DNA from: Streptomyces sp. M41(2017)
Lineage (GTDB): Bacteria > Actinomycetota > Actinomycetes > Streptomycetales > Streptomycetaceae
DNA length: 64,000 nucleotides
Direction: 5' to 3'
Assembly: GCF_002078175.1 (NCBI RefSeq)
Contig: NZ_MWFK01000001.1
Coordinates: forward strand, 4,898,001 to 4,962,000
Shown here: one piece after another, positions 14,814 through 25,711 of the stretch
How the letters are laid out: each line of letters opens with the position of its first letter
Position numbering within the stretch: position 1 is the first letter of the stretch
Translations under genes and position numbers: made by a program
Notes under the pieces: generated by a model
Told to the model about the DNA's origin: nothing
The model's input: the letters and a program-made list of their open reading frames with translations, nothing else
Databases searched by the model: none

Positions 14814-16216
14814 GCGAGGTCAAGGAGTCCGCGGACGACTCCGCCCGGTCCGCCGTGGTGATCGGCGGCGGACTCGCCGGCATCACCGCGGCGCTCGCGC
14901 TCGCCGATGCCGGAGTGCGCGTCACCCTGCTCGAAGGCCGGCCGCGGCTCGGCGGTCTCGCGTTCTCCTTCCAGCGCGGCGACCTCACCGTGGACAACGG
15001 CCAGCATGTCTATCTGCGCTGCTGCACCGCCTACCGCTGGTTCCTCGACCGCATCGACGCTGCCTCGCTGGCGCCTCTGCAGGATCGTCTCGACGTGCCC
15101 GTTCTCGACGCGGAGGCCGCTCCCGGGCGCAGACTCGGCAGAATCGGCCGCGACGCGCTGCCGGTGCCGTTGCACCTGGCGCGCAGCCTCGCGACCTACC
15201 CGCACCTCTCACTCGCCGAGCGCGCCAGAGTCGGCCGTGCCGCGCTCGCGCTCAAAGGACTGGATCTCACCGATCCGTCGCTCGACGCGCAGAACTTCGG
15301 CGACTGGCTCGCCGGGCACGGTCAGTCACGACGTGCCGTCGAAGCACTGTGGGACCTCGTGGGGGTCGCCACCCTCAACGCGGTGGCCGGCGACTGCTCG
15401 CTCGCCCTCGCCGCGATGGTGTTCAAGACGGGTCTGCTGTCCGACCCGGGCGCGGCCGACATCGGCTGGGCACGCGTCCCGCTGGGCGAACTGCACGACA
15501 CCATGGCCCGCAAGGCGCTCGACTCCGCGGGCGTACGCACCGAGATCCGTACACGCGTCACCTCCGTCTCCCCTTACGAGAACGGGCGTTGGAGTGTTCA
15601 GGTTCCCGGCGAGCGCATCGACGCCGACGCCGTCGTGCTCGCCGTGCCCCAGCGCGAGGCCCACGATCTTCTGCCGGACGGCGCGCTCGACGCCCCGGAG
15701 CGGCTGCTGGACATCGGCACCGCGCCGATCCTGAACGTCCACGTCGTCTACGACCGCACCGTCCTCACCGCCCCGTTCTTCGCCGCGCTCGGCTCCCCGG
15801 TGCAGTGGGTCTTCGACCGCACCGAGGCGTCCGGGCTCCGCGCGGGCCAGTACCTCGCGCTGTCGCAGTCGGCCGCGCAGGACGAGATCGACGAACCCGT
15901 GTCGGCGCTGCGGGAGCGGTACCTCCCCGAGCTGGAGCGACTGCTGCCCGGCGCGCGCGGCGCCGAGGTGAAGGACTTCTTCGTGACCCGGGAGCGCACC
16001 GCGACGTTCGCTCCCGACCCGGGTGTCGGGCGGCTGCGCCCCGGTGCCCGGACCAAGGCCCCCGGCCTGTACCTGGCCGGAGCGTGGACCGCCACAGGGT
16101 GGCCCGCGACCATGGAGAGTGCGGTCCGCAGCGGCGTCGGCGCGGCGGGTGCCGCGCTGGGCGCGCTGGGACGGTCCCGCGATCATCTCCTCGGACTCTT
16201 CGAGGAGGCGGCATGA
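14810..16216 (+). CDS. hpnE: Squalene-forming FAD-dependent oxidoreductase HpnE
   Basis: 468-aa amine-oxidase/phytoene-desaturase-type flavoprotein. The FAD dinucleotide motif VVIGGGLAGITAALALADAG starts near residue 16, with GGG-x2-G at 19-24. LEGRPRLGGLAFSF follows, NGQHVYLRCC matches HpnE proteins, and the C-terminal LYLAGAWTATGWPATMESAVRSG closes the FAD site. HpnE reduces hydroxysqualene to squalene. It overlaps the neighbours on both sides by four bases. Confidence 0.9.
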   Translation: MSEVKESADDSARSAVVIGGGLAGITAALALADAGVRVTLLEGRPRLGGLAFSFQRGDLTVDNGQHVYLRCCTAYRWFLDRIDAASLAPLQDRLDVPVLDAEAAPGRRLGRIGRDALPVPLHLARSLATYPHLSLAERARVGRAALALKGLDLTDPSLDAQNFGDWLAGHGQSRRAVEALWDLVGVATLNAVAGDCSLALAAMVFKTGLLSDPGAADIGWARVPLGELHDTMARKALDSAGVRTEIRTRVTSVSPYENGRWSVQVPGERIDADAVVLAVPQREAHDLLPDGALDAPERLLDIGTAPILNVHVVYDRTVLTAPFFAALGSPVQWVFDRTEASGLRAGQYLALSQSAAQDEIDEPVSALRERYLPELERLLPGARGAEVKDFFVTRERTATFAPDPGVGRLRPGARTKAPGLYLAGAWTATGWPATMESAVRSGVGAAGAALGALGRSRDHLLGLFEEAA

Positions 16217-17343
16217 CGCTCGAACAGAGCACGACAGGCCCCCGCACCCCCGGTATCGCAACAAGAGGAGAGACTGTGCCCACTGTGCCCCCGGCCGAAA
16301 CGGCTGCCGACGCGGTGGACGTGACCGCGCTCCTGGAGCGCGGCCGGACCCTGTCCACACCGGTGCTGAAGGCGGCCGTGGACCGCCTGGCGGCGCCCAT
16401 GGACACCGTCGCCGCCTACCACTTCGGCTGGATCGACGCCGAGGGCAACCCCGCGGACGGTGACGGCGGCAAGGCGGTCCGCCCGGCGCTCGCCGTGCTC
16501 TCCGCGCAGGCCGCGGGCGCCGAGCCCGAGGTCGGCGTCCCCGGCGCGGTCGCGGTCGAGCTGGTGCACAACTTCTCGCTGCTGCACGACGACCTGATGG
16601 ACGGCGACGAACAGCGCCGGCACCGCGACACCGTCTGGAAGGTGCACGGCCCCGCCCAGGCGATCCTGGTCGGCGACGCGCTGTTCGCGCTGGCCAACGA
16701 GGTGCTGCTGGAGCTCGGCAGTGTCGAGGCCGGCCGCGCCACCCGGCGTCTGACCACCGCCACCCGCGCCCTGATCGACGGCCAGGCCCAGGACATCTCC
16801 TACGAGCACCGCGACCGGGTCAGCGTCGAGGAGTGCCTGGAGATGGAGGGCAACAAGACCGGCGCCCTGCTCGCCTGCGCCTGCTCCATCGGCGCGGTCC
16901 TCGGCGGCGCCGACGACCTGACCGCCGACACCCTGGAGCGGTACGGCTACCACCTCGGCCTGGCGTTCCAGGCCGTCGACGATCTCCTCGGCATCTGGGG
17001 CGACCCGGAGTCCACCGGCAAGCAGACCTGGAGCGATCTGCGCCAGCGCAAGAAGTCCCTGCCCGTGGTGGCGGCGCTCGCGGCGGGCGGGCCCGCCTCC
17101 GAGCGGCTCGGCGACCTGCTCGCCGAGGACGCCAAGGCCAGCGACTTCGAGAACTTCTCCGAGGAGGAGTTCGCCGCGCGGGCCGCGCTCATCGAGGAGG
17201 CGGGCGGCCGCGACTGGACCGCCCAGGAGGCGCGCCGGCAGCACGCCATCGCCATCGAGGCGCTCGACGCCGTCCCGATGCCCGACCGTGTGCGGGCCGA
17301 GCTCGTGGCACTCGCCGACTTCGTCGTCGTACGAAAGAGATGA
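16213..17343 (+). CDS. Polyprenyl (farnesyl-type) diphosphate synthase
   Basis: 376-aa trans-prenyl diphosphate synthase. The first Asp-rich motif is D126-D130 (LLHDDLMDGDEQRR); the second reads QAVDDLLGIWGDPESTGK, where the usual DDxxD is DDLLG followed by WGD, a variant common in actinobacterial members. It most likely makes the C15 farnesyl diphosphate used by HpnD. The two small residues before the first DDxxD would control chain length, but I cannot assign it firmly. ATG 16213 overlaps the hpnE stop (ATGA); a GTG at 16276 would give a shorter protein that lacks the first 21 residues. Confidence 0.85.
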   Translation: MTLEQSTTGPRTPGIATRGETVPTVPPAETAADAVDVTALLERGRTLSTPVLKAAVDRLAAPMDTVAAYHFGWIDAEGNPADGDGGKAVRPALAVLSAQAAGAEPEVGVPGAVAVELVHNFSLLHDDLMDGDEQRRHRDTVWKVHGPAQAILVGDALFALANEVLLELGSVEAGRATRRLTTATRALIDGQAQDISYEHRDRVSVEECLEMEGNKTGALLACACSIGAVLGGADDLTADTLERYGYHLGLAFQAVDDLLGIWGDPESTGKQTWSDLRQRKKSLPVVAALAAGGPASERLGDLLAEDAKASDFENFSEEEFAARAALIEEAGGRDWTAQEARRQHAIAIEALDAVPMPDRVRAELVALADFVVVRKR

Positions 17344-17495
17344 TCACTATCGGTCGAATACACCTCGCGTAGTCGCCGGCCGGTGTTTCCCCCGGGCTTC
17401 GAACCTCGTTCGAGCACGGGATCACCATCGGGAACGGAAGCACCGGCCGACGGCGGACCCACAGCAGAGTCGTACCACTGCACGAAGGGGAAGCC
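17344..17495 (+). other. Gap with possible hairpin before shc
   Basis: This is the largest gap inside the hopanoid operon (152 bases). CGGCCGGTG near 17378 can pair with CACCGGCCG near 17441, flanked by TTC/GAA, giving a long-range hairpin; TTCGAACCTCGTTCGA lies between. It might set the relative expression of shc or hold an internal promoter. Both are speculation. Confidence 0.3.
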
Positions 17496-19496
17496 ATGAC
17501 AGCGACGACCGACGGAAGCACCGGGGCACTTCCTCCCCGCGCTGCCTCGGCCAGCGAAATCCAGCACGACACTCCCGCGGCGGCCGGGACGGTCGAGACC
17601 CGAGACGCCGCCACGCGCGCCATGGCGCGTGCCACGGACTTCCTGCTCGCGCTGCAGGACGACCAGGGCTGGTGGAAGGGCGACCTCGAGACGAACGTCA
17701 CCATGGACGCCGAGGACCTCCTGCTCCGCCAGTTCCTGGGCATCCGCGACGAGCCGACCACGCGCGGCGCCGCCCTGTTCATCCGCGGTGAGCAGCGCGA
17801 GGACGGCACCTGGGCGTCGTTCTACGGCGGCCCGGGCGAGCTCTCCACCACGATCGAGGCGTACGTCGCGCTGCGGCTGGCCGGGGACGCCCCGGACGCA
17901 CCGCACATGGCGCAGGCGTCCGCGTGGATCCGGGAGCGCGGAGGGATCGCCGCGGCCCGGGTCTTCACCCGGATCTGGCTCGCCCTCTTCGGCTGGTGGA
18001 AGTGGGACGACCTCCCCGAACTGCCGCCGGAGCTCATCTACTTCCCCAAGTGGATGCCGCTCAACATCTACGACTTCGGCTGCTGGGCGCGGCAGACGAT
18101 CGTGCCGCTCACCGTGGTGTCGGCGAAGCGACCGGTGCGGCCCGCGCCGTTCCCGCTCGACGAGCTGCACACCGATCCCCGCCACCCCAACCCGGCCAAG
18201 CCCCTCGCGCGGGTGGCCAGTTGGGACGGGGCGTTCCAGCGTCTCGACAAGGCCCTGCACCAGTACCGCAAGGTCGCGCCGCGTGCCCTGCGAAGAGCGG
18301 CGATGAATACCGCGGGACGCTGGATCATCGAGCGGCAGGAGAACGACGGCTGCTGGGGCGGCATCCAGCCGCCCGCGGTCTACTCGGTCATCGCCCTGCA
18401 CCTGCTCGGCTACGACCTCGAACACCCCGTGATGCGCGCGGGACTTGCCTCCCTCGACCGGTTCGCCGTCTGGCGCGACGACGGCTCCCGGATGATCGAG
18501 GCCTGCCAGTCACCGGTGTGGGACACCTGTCTGGCGACCATCGCGCTCGCCGACGCCGGGGTGCCGGCCGATCACCCGCAGCTCGTCAAGGCCGTGGACT
18601 GGATGCTCGGGGAGGAGATCGTCCGGCCCGGCGACTGGTCCGTCAAACGGCCCCAACTGCCTCCGGGCGGATGGGCGTTCGAGTTCCACAACGACAACTA
18701 CCCGGACATCGACGACACCGCGGAGGTCGTCCTCGCGCTGCGCCGCGTCCGGCACCACGATCCGGCACGCGTCGAGAACGCCATCGGACGCGGGGTCCGC
18801 TGGAACCTCGGCATGCAGTCCAAGGACGGCGGCTGGGGCGCGTTCGACGTCGACAACACCAGCCCGTTCCCCAACCGGCTCCCGTTCTGCGACTTCGGCG
18901 AGGTGATCGACCCGCCCTCCGCGGACGTCACCGCGCACGTCGTGGAGATGCTGGCGGTCGAGGGTCTCTCGCACGATCCCCGGACCCGCCGGGGCATCGA
19001 GTGGCTGCTCGCCAACCAGGAGACCGACGGCTCCTGGTTCGGACGCTGGGGCGTCAACTACGTCTACGGCACGGGATCGGTGGTCCCGGCGCTCGTGGCG
19101 GCGGGGCTGCCCGGGTCGCACCCCGCGATCCGGCGGGCCGTGGCCTGGCTGGAGAACGTCCAGAACGAGGACGGCGGCTGGGGCGAGGACCTGCGCTCCT
19201 ACGACGACGTCCCCGGGTGGAGCGGTCGCGGCGCCTCCACCGCCTCCCAGACCGGCTGGGCGCTGCTCGCCCTGCTGGCCGCGGGGGAGAACGAGTCCAA
19301 GACGGTGGAGCGCGGGGTCGGCTGGCTCGCCGAGACCCAGCTGGCCGACGGCTCCTGGGACGAGCCGTACTTCACGGGGACCGGCTTCCCGTGGGACTTC
19401 TCCATCAACTACCACCTCTACCGGCAGGTCTTCCCGCTGACCGCGCTCGGCCGCTATGTCAACGGGGAGCCCTTCTCCGCGAAGGAGGGGGGCTGA
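17496..19496 (+). CDS. shc: Squalene-hopene cyclase
   Basis: 666-aa class II triterpene cyclase that turns squalene into hopene/diplopterol at the inner face of the membrane. The protonating motif DIDDTA places D404, D406 and D407 (DxDD). QW repeats are numerous, for example DGCWGG, KDGGWGAFD, ETDGSWFGRWG, EDGGWGED and ADGSWDEPY, alternating through the alpha/alpha barrels. The length is normal for the family. ATG 17496 follows a GAAGGGG ribosome site. The first 35 residues are a variable, Ala/Thr-rich extension. Confidence 0.97.
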   Translation: MTATTDGSTGALPPRAASASEIQHDTPAAAGTVETRDAATRAMARATDFLLALQDDQGWWKGDLETNVTMDAEDLLLRQFLGIRDEPTTRGAALFIRGEQREDGTWASFYGGPGELSTTIEAYVALRLAGDAPDAPHMAQASAWIRERGGIAAARVFTRIWLALFGWWKWDDLPELPPELIYFPKWMPLNIYDFGCWARQTIVPLTVVSAKRPVRPAPFPLDELHTDPRHPNPAKPLARVASWDGAFQRLDKALHQYRKVAPRALRRAAMNTAGRWIIERQENDGCWGGIQPPAVYSVIALHLLGYDLEHPVMRAGLASLDRFAVWRDDGSRMIEACQSPVWDTCLATIALADAGVPADHPQLVKAVDWMLGEEIVRPGDWSVKRPQLPPGGWAFEFHNDNYPDIDDTAEVVLALRRVRHHDPARVENAIGRGVRWNLGMQSKDGGWGAFDVDNTSPFPNRLPFCDFGEVIDPPSADVTAHVVEMLAVEGLSHDPRTRRGIEWLLANQETDGSWFGRWGVNYVYGTGSVVPALVAAGLPGSHPAIRRAVAWLENVQNEDGGWGEDLRSYDDVPGWSGRGASTASQTGWALLALLAAGENESKTVERGVGWLAETQLADGSWDEPYFTGTGFPWDFSINYHLYRQVFPLTALGRYVNGEPFSAKEGG

Positions 19497-20137
19497 TGAC
19501 CGGTCGGCCCGCTCCGGCTCCGCTGCTGATCGCCTGCGCGCTCGGCATCGAGCACCTCGCGCTGCGCAGCGGCGACCGGAGCGGCGCCGGCGGACCCGTC
19601 ACCGTGCTGCGTACGGGGATGGGCCCGAGGGCCGCCGAGCGGTCCGTCACCCGGGTGCTCGACGACCCGGCACTGCGTACGGCGGCCGTGCTGGCCACCG
19701 GGTTCTGCGCGGGGCTCGCCCCGGGCATGCACCCCGGTGACCTGGTCGTCGCCGAGGAGACCCGGGCCCCGGACGGCACCACGCCGTGCGTGGGCACCGA
19801 CCTCCTGGTGAAGGAACTGGTGCGGGCCCTGCCCGGCCGCACCGTGCACACGGGGCCGCTCACCGGCTCCGATCATGTCGTCCGTGGTCCCGAGCGGTCG
19901 GATCTGCTCGCGACCGGAGCCATCGCCGTGGACATGGAGTCCGCGGCCACACTTCTGGCCGCGGTCCGCGCGGGCACTCGCCCGGTTGCGGCCGTACGGG
20001 TGGTCGTGGACGCTCCAGAACATGAACTCGTCCGTATCGGCACGGTCCGCGGTGGAATATCAGCTTTCCGTGTTCTTCGTGCCGTGCTTCCCGCTTTCTT
20101 TGAATGGCACCGTTCTTTGTTGCTCCCTCGGAGGTGA
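19496..20137 (+). CDS. hpnG: Adenosylhopane nucleosidase/phosphorylase HpnG
   Basis: 213-aa nucleoside phosphorylase-fold protein. VLRTGMGPRAAE and ATGFCAGLAPGMHPGDLVVAEE form the phosphate/ribose site, and AVDMESAATLLAA contains the ribose-binding ME pair. In hopanoid synthesis HpnG removes adenine from adenosylhopane to give (phospho)ribosylhopane. The start ATG shares one base with the shc stop, and hpnH follows five bases after. Without this context a purine or MTA nucleosidase would be possible. Confidence 0.85.
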   Translation: MTGRPAPAPLLIACALGIEHLALRSGDRSGAGGPVTVLRTGMGPRAAERSVTRVLDDPALRTAAVLATGFCAGLAPGMHPGDLVVAEETRAPDGTTPCVGTDLLVKELVRALPGRTVHTGPLTGSDHVVRGPERSDLLATGAIAVDMESAATLLAAVRAGTRPVAAVRVVVDAPEHELVRIGTVRGGISAFRVLRAVLPAFFEWHRSLLLPRR

Positions 20138-20142
20138 GCCAG

Positions 20143-21165
20143 ATGGCCATGCCGCTCCGGCAGTCCATGAAGGTCGCTGCATACCTGTTTGAACAGAAGC
20201 TCAAGAAGCGGGACAAGTTCGCGCTGATCGTCGAGTTGGAACCCCTCTTCGCGTGCAACCTCGCGTGCGAGGGCTGCGGGAAGATCCAGCACCCGGCGGG
20301 TGTGCTCAAGCAGCGCATGCCCGTGGCGCAGGCCGTGGGCGCGGTGCTGGAGTCCGGCGCGCCGATGGTGTCCATCGCCGGCGGTGAGCCGCTGATGCAC
20401 CCTCAGATCGACGAGATCGTGCGGCAGTTGGTGGCCAAGAAGAAGTTCGTCTTCCTGTGCACCAACGCCATGCTGCTGCGCAAGAAGATGGACAAGTTCA
20501 AGCCCTCGCCGTACTTCGCCTGGGCCGTGCACATCGACGGGCTGCGTGAGCGGCACGACGAGTCCGTCGCCAAGGAAGGCGTCTTCGACGAGGCGGTCGA
20601 GGCCATCAAGGAGGCCAAGCGCCGCGGCTTCCGCGTCACCACCAACTCGACGTTCTTCAACACCGACACCCCGCAGACCATCATCGAGGTCCTCAACTTC
20701 CTCAACGACGACCTGAAGGTCGACGAGATGATGCTGTCGCCCGCCTACGCCTACGAGAAGGCTCCGGACCAGGAGCACTTCCTCGGCGTCCAGCAGACCC
20801 GGGAACTGTTCAAGAAGGCCTTCGCGGGCGGCAACCGGCGCCGCTGGCGCCTCAATCACAGCCCGCTCTTCCTGGACTTCCTGGAGGGCAAGGTCGACTT
20901 CCCGTGCACGGCCTGGGCGATCCCGAGCTACTCGCTCTTCGGCTGGCAGAAACCCTGCTACCTGATGAGCGACGGGTACGTGCAGACGTACCGGCAGCTC
21001 CTGGAGGAGACCGACTGGGACTCCTACGGCCGCGGCAAGGACGACCGGTGCGCCAACTGCATGGCGCACTGCGGCTACGAGCCGACCGCCGTCCTCGCCA
21101 CGCTGGGCTCCCTGAAGGAGTCCATCCGCGCCTCCCGCGAGACCTTCTCGGAAAGCCGCGTGTGA
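20143..21165 (+). CDS. hpnH: Adenosylhopene synthase HpnH (radical SAM)
   Basis: 340-aa radical SAM enzyme that adds a 5'-deoxyadenosyl group to hopene, the first side-chain step. The [4Fe-4S] motif is C38-x3-C42-x2-C45 (FACNLACEGCGK), preceded by LIVELEPLF, and VSIAGGEPLMHPQ is the SAM-binding GGE. C-terminal cysteines (DRCANCMAHCGYEP) may bind a second cluster. ATG 20143 (MAMPLRQSMKV) follows GGAGGTGAG; an ATG at 20104 lacks this. It is tightly packed between hpnG and ispG. Confidence 0.95.
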   Translation: MAMPLRQSMKVAAYLFEQKLKKRDKFALIVELEPLFACNLACEGCGKIQHPAGVLKQRMPVAQAVGAVLESGAPMVSIAGGEPLMHPQIDEIVRQLVAKKKFVFLCTNAMLLRKKMDKFKPSPYFAWAVHIDGLRERHDESVAKEGVFDEAVEAIKEAKRRGFRVTTNSTFFNTDTPQTIIEVLNFLNDDLKVDEMMLSPAYAYEKAPDQEHFLGVQQTRELFKKAFAGGNRRRWRLNHSPLFLDFLEGKVDFPCTAWAIPSYSLFGWQKPCYLMSDGYVQTYRQLLEETDWDSYGRGKDDRCANCMAHCGYEPTAVLATLGSLKESIRASRETFSESRV

Positions 21166-21169
21166 CGCC

Positions 21170-22327
<1,158 letters not shown>

Positions 22328-22355
22328 TCGAGCACGGACCGAGAGGGGGCCCGAC

Positions 22356-24308
22356 GTGACGATGCTGGAGAACATCCGGGGACCACGCGACCTGAAGGCG
22401 CTGTCCGAGACGGAACTCGGTGAACTGGCCGAGGAGATCAGGGAGTTCCTGGTGCACGCGGTCGCCAGGACCGGCGGACATCTCGGACCCAACCTGGGAG
22501 TGGTGGAGCTGTCCATCGCCCTCCACCGGGTCTTCGAGTCGCCCGTCGACCGCATCCTGTGGGACACCGGTCACCAGAGCTATGTGCACAAGCTGCTGAC
22601 CGGCCGTCAGGACTTCTCGAAACTGCGCGGCAAGGGCGGCCTCTCCGGCTACCCCTCGCGCGAGGAGTCCGAACACGACGTCATCGAGAACAGCCACGCC
22701 TCCACGGCGCTCGGCTGGGCCGACGGGCTCGCCAAGGCCCGCCAGGTGCAGGGGGAGAAGGGGCATGTCGTCGCGGTGATCGGCGACGGCGCCCTGACCG
22801 GCGGCATGGCCTGGGAGGCGCTGAACAACATCGCCGCCGCCAAGGACCGGCCCCTGATCATCGTCGTCAACGACAACGAACGCTCGTACGCTCCGACCAT
22901 CGGCGGTCTCGCGAACCACCTCGCGACCCTGCGGACGACCGACAGCTACGAGCAGGTCCTCGCCTGGGGCAAGAAGGTGCTGCTGCGCACGCCCCTGATC
23001 GGCAACACCGTCTACGAGTCACTGCACGGCGCGAAGAAGGGCTTCAAGGACGCCTTCGCGCCGCAGGGCATGTTCGAGGACCTCGGGCTCAAGTACGTGG
23101 GCCCGATCGACGGCCACGACCTCGGCGCCGTGGAGTCCGCGCTGCGCCGGGCGAAACGCTTCCACGGGCCCGTCCTGATCCACTGCCTGACGGAGAAGGG
23201 CCGCGGCTACGAGCCCGCGCTCGCCCACGAGGAGGACCACTTCCACACCGTCGGGGTGATGGACCCGCTCACCTGCGAGCCCCTCGCTCCGTCCAGCGGC
23301 CCCTCCTGGACGTCGGTGTTCGGCGAGGAGATCGCGAGGATCGGCGAGGAGCGCGCGGACGTGGTGGCGATCACCGCGGCCATGCTGCATCCGGTCGGGC
23401 TCGGGAAGTTCGCCGAGAGGTTCCCCGACCGGGTCTGGGACGTCGGCATCGCCGAGCAGCACGCCACCGTCTCCGCGGCCGGCCTCGCGACCGGCGGCCT
23501 CCACCCCGTCGTCGCCGTGTACGCGACCTTCCTCAACCGGGCGTTCGACCAGCTCCTCATGGACGTCGCCCTGCACCGCTGCGGCGTGACCTTCGTCCTC
23601 GACCGGGCCGGTGTCACCGGCGTCGACGGCGCCTCGCACAACGGCATGTGGGACATGTCGATCCTCCAGGTCGTGCCCGGCCTGCGGATCGCCGCGCCGC
23701 GCGACGCCGACCAACTGCGGGCCCAGCTGCGGGAGGCCGTCGCCGTCGACGACGCGCCCACCCTGGTCCGCTTCCCGAAGGAGTCGGTCGGACCGGCCGT
23801 CCCCGCCGTGGACCACGTGGGCGGCCTCGACGTGCTGCACCGCAGCGAACGCCCCGAGGTGCTGCTCGTCGCCGTGGGGGTGATGGCGCCGGTCTGCCTG
23901 CAGACCGCGGAGCTGCTCGACGCCCGTGGCATCGGTTGCACCGTCGTCGACCCGCGCTGGGTCAAACCCGTCGACCCGGCCCTTCCCGGGCTCGCCGCCG
24001 AGCACGGTCTGGTCGCCGTCGTCGAGGACAACAGCAGGGCGTCCGGCGTCGGCGCGGCCGTCGCGCTGGCCCTCGGAGACGCCGAGGTCGACGTTCCCGT
24101 GCGGCGGTTCGGCATTCCGGACCAGTTCCTCGCGCACGCCAAGCGGTCCGAGGTGCTGGCCGACATCGGGCTCACCCCGGTGGAGATCGCCGGGAGGATC
24201 AGCGCCGGCCTGGCCGTCAGGGACGAGCGGGCCCGGGCCGCGTACGAGATGTCGAAGGCCGCCGACGCGCCGGCCCGGAACGAGTCGTCCAAGGAGAAGA
24301 AGGAATGA
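22356..24308 (+). CDS. dxs: 1-deoxy-D-xylulose-5-phosphate synthase
   Basis: 650-aa thiamine diphosphate enzyme that starts the MEP pathway from pyruvate and glyceraldehyde-3-phosphate. DTGHQSYVHKLLTGR is the N-terminal DXS signature, GDGALTGGMAWEALNN (G143-D144-G145) binds TPP-Mg, GIAEQHATVSAAGLA contains the catalytic Glu of the Pyr domain, and FVLDRAGVTGVDGASHNG is the DXS-specific segment. GTG 22356 or ATG 22362 may start it; both follow GAGAGGGGG. It is coupled to hpnO by ATGA. Confidence 0.96.
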   Translation: MTMLENIRGPRDLKALSETELGELAEEIREFLVHAVARTGGHLGPNLGVVELSIALHRVFESPVDRILWDTGHQSYVHKLLTGRQDFSKLRGKGGLSGYPSREESEHDVIENSHASTALGWADGLAKARQVQGEKGHVVAVIGDGALTGGMAWEALNNIAAAKDRPLIIVVNDNERSYAPTIGGLANHLATLRTTDSYEQVLAWGKKVLLRTPLIGNTVYESLHGAKKGFKDAFAPQGMFEDLGLKYVGPIDGHDLGAVESALRRAKRFHGPVLIHCLTEKGRGYEPALAHEEDHFHTVGVMDPLTCEPLAPSSGPSWTSVFGEEIARIGEERADVVAITAAMLHPVGLGKFAERFPDRVWDVGIAEQHATVSAAGLATGGLHPVVAVYATFLNRAFDQLLMDVALHRCGVTFVLDRAGVTGVDGASHNGMWDMSILQVVPGLRIAAPRDADQLRAQLREAVAVDDAPTLVRFPKESVGPAVPAVDHVGGLDVLHRSERPEVLLVAVGVMAPVCLQTAELLDARGIGCTVVDPRWVKPVDPALPGLAAEHGLVAVVEDNSRASGVGAAVALALGDAEVDVPVRRFGIPDQFLAHAKRSEVLADIGLTPVEIAGRISAGLAVRDERARAAYEMSKAADAPARNESSKEKKE

Positions 24309-25705
24309 CCGACCCAGCGGAGAAGGGGGAGTTCGACCTCGGCGCGCTCCTCGCCGAGCGCGGAGCCGAGCGCTACGAGCTGCACACGAAGTACCTGAAC
24401 CACCAGCTCCCGCGCATGCTGCACACCATCGGCTTCGACAAGGTCTACGAGCGGGCCGAGGGCGCCCACTTCTGGGACGCGGACGGCAACGACTACCTGG
24501 ACATGCTCGCCGGGTTCGGCGTGATGGGCCTCGGCCGTCACCACCCCGTCGTCCGGCAGGCGCTGCACGACGTCCTCGACGCCTCGCTCGCCGACCTCAC
24601 CCGCTTCGACTGCCAGCCGCTGCCGGGCCTGCTCGCGGAACGCCTGCTCACCCACAGCCCGCACCTGGACCGGGTGTTCTTCGGCAACAGCGGCACCGAG
24701 GCGGTCGAGACCGCGCTGAAGTTCGCCCGGTTCGCCACCGGCAGGCCCCGGATCCTGTACTGCTCCCACGCATTCCACGGTCTGACCACCGGCTCCCTGT
24801 CCGTGAACGGCGAGGACGGCTTCCGCGACGGTTTCGCGCCGCTGCTGCCCGACACCGCCGTCCCGCTGGGTGATCTCGACGCCCTGGCGCGGGAGTTGAA
24901 GAAGGGCGATGTCGCCGCGCTGATCGTGGAGCCGATCCAGGGCAAGGGCGTCCACGAGGCGCCGCCCGGCTATCTGCGCGCCGCCCAGGAGCTGCTGCAC
25001 CGGCACAAGGCGCTGCTCATCGCCGACGAGGTGCAGACCGGCCTCGGGCGGACCGGGGACTTCTACGCCTACCAGCACGAGGAGGGCGTCGAACCGGATC
25101 TGGTGTGCGTGGCCAAGGCGCTCTCGGGCGGCTACGTGCCGGTCGGCGCGACCCTCGGCAAGGACTGGATCTTCAAGAAGGTCTACTCCTCGATGGACCG
25201 GGTCCTCGTCCACTCGGCGAGTTTCGGCTCCAACGCGCAGGCCATGGCGGCGGGGCTCGCGGTGCTCTCCGTCATGGAGAACGAGCAGATCGTCGCGGGC
25301 GTCCGCGCCACCGGCGAACTGCTCAAGACCCGGCTGACGGCGCTGATCGACCGGTACGAGCTGCTCAGCGACGTACGCGGCCGGGGTCTGATGATCGGCA
25401 TCGAGTTCGGGCGGCCCAAGTCGATCAAGCTGCGCAGCCGCTGGACCATGCTCCAGGCCGCGCGCAAGGGCCTGTTCGCGCAGATGGTGGTCGTCCCGCT
25501 GCTCCAGCGGCACCGCATCCTCACCCAGGTCTCCGGCGACCACCTCGAGGTGATCAAGCTGATCCCGCCGCTCGTCGTCGACGAGGCGGACGTCGACCGG
25601 TTCGTGGAGGCCTTCACCGCGGTGATGGACGACGCGCACAGCGGCGGCGGGCTGATGTGGGACTTCGGGAAGACCCTGGTGAAGCAGGCGGTCGCGAACC
25701 GCTGA
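24305..25705 (+). CDS. hpnO: Hopanoid aminotransferase HpnO-like (class III)
   Basis: 466-aa PLP-dependent class III aminotransferase. FFGNSGTEAVETALKFAR, ADEVQTGLGRTG and the Schiff-base lysine K271 (CVAKALSGGYVPVG) are visible. In hopanoid loci such enzymes add the C35 amino group of aminobacteriohopanetriol. The N-terminus (ELHTKYLNHQLPRMLHTIG) and the C-terminal LMWDFGKTLVKQAV are not typical of acetylornithine transaminases, which supports a dedicated role. ATG overlaps the dxs stop. It is the last biosynthetic gene of the operon. Confidence 0.85.
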   Translation: MTDPAEKGEFDLGALLAERGAERYELHTKYLNHQLPRMLHTIGFDKVYERAEGAHFWDADGNDYLDMLAGFGVMGLGRHHPVVRQALHDVLDASLADLTRFDCQPLPGLLAERLLTHSPHLDRVFFGNSGTEAVETALKFARFATGRPRILYCSHAFHGLTTGSLSVNGEDGFRDGFAPLLPDTAVPLGDLDALARELKKGDVAALIVEPIQGKGVHEAPPGYLRAAQELLHRHKALLIADEVQTGLGRTGDFYAYQHEEGVEPDLVCVAKALSGGYVPVGATLGKDWIFKKVYSSMDRVLVHSASFGSNAQAMAAGLAVLSVMENEQIVAGVRATGELLKTRLTALIDRYELLSDVRGRGLMIGIEFGRPKSIKLRSRWTMLQAARKGLFAQMVVVPLLQRHRILTQVSGDHLEVIKLIPPLVVDEADVDRFVEAFTAVMDDAHSGGGLMWDFGKTLVKQAVANR

Positions 25706-25711
25706 GCCTTT

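Noticed and set aside
22559..24304. Open frame extending hpnO upstream through dxs
   Set aside because: Arg/Gly/Ala-rich shadow of dxs; the aminotransferase similarity starts only after ATG 24305.
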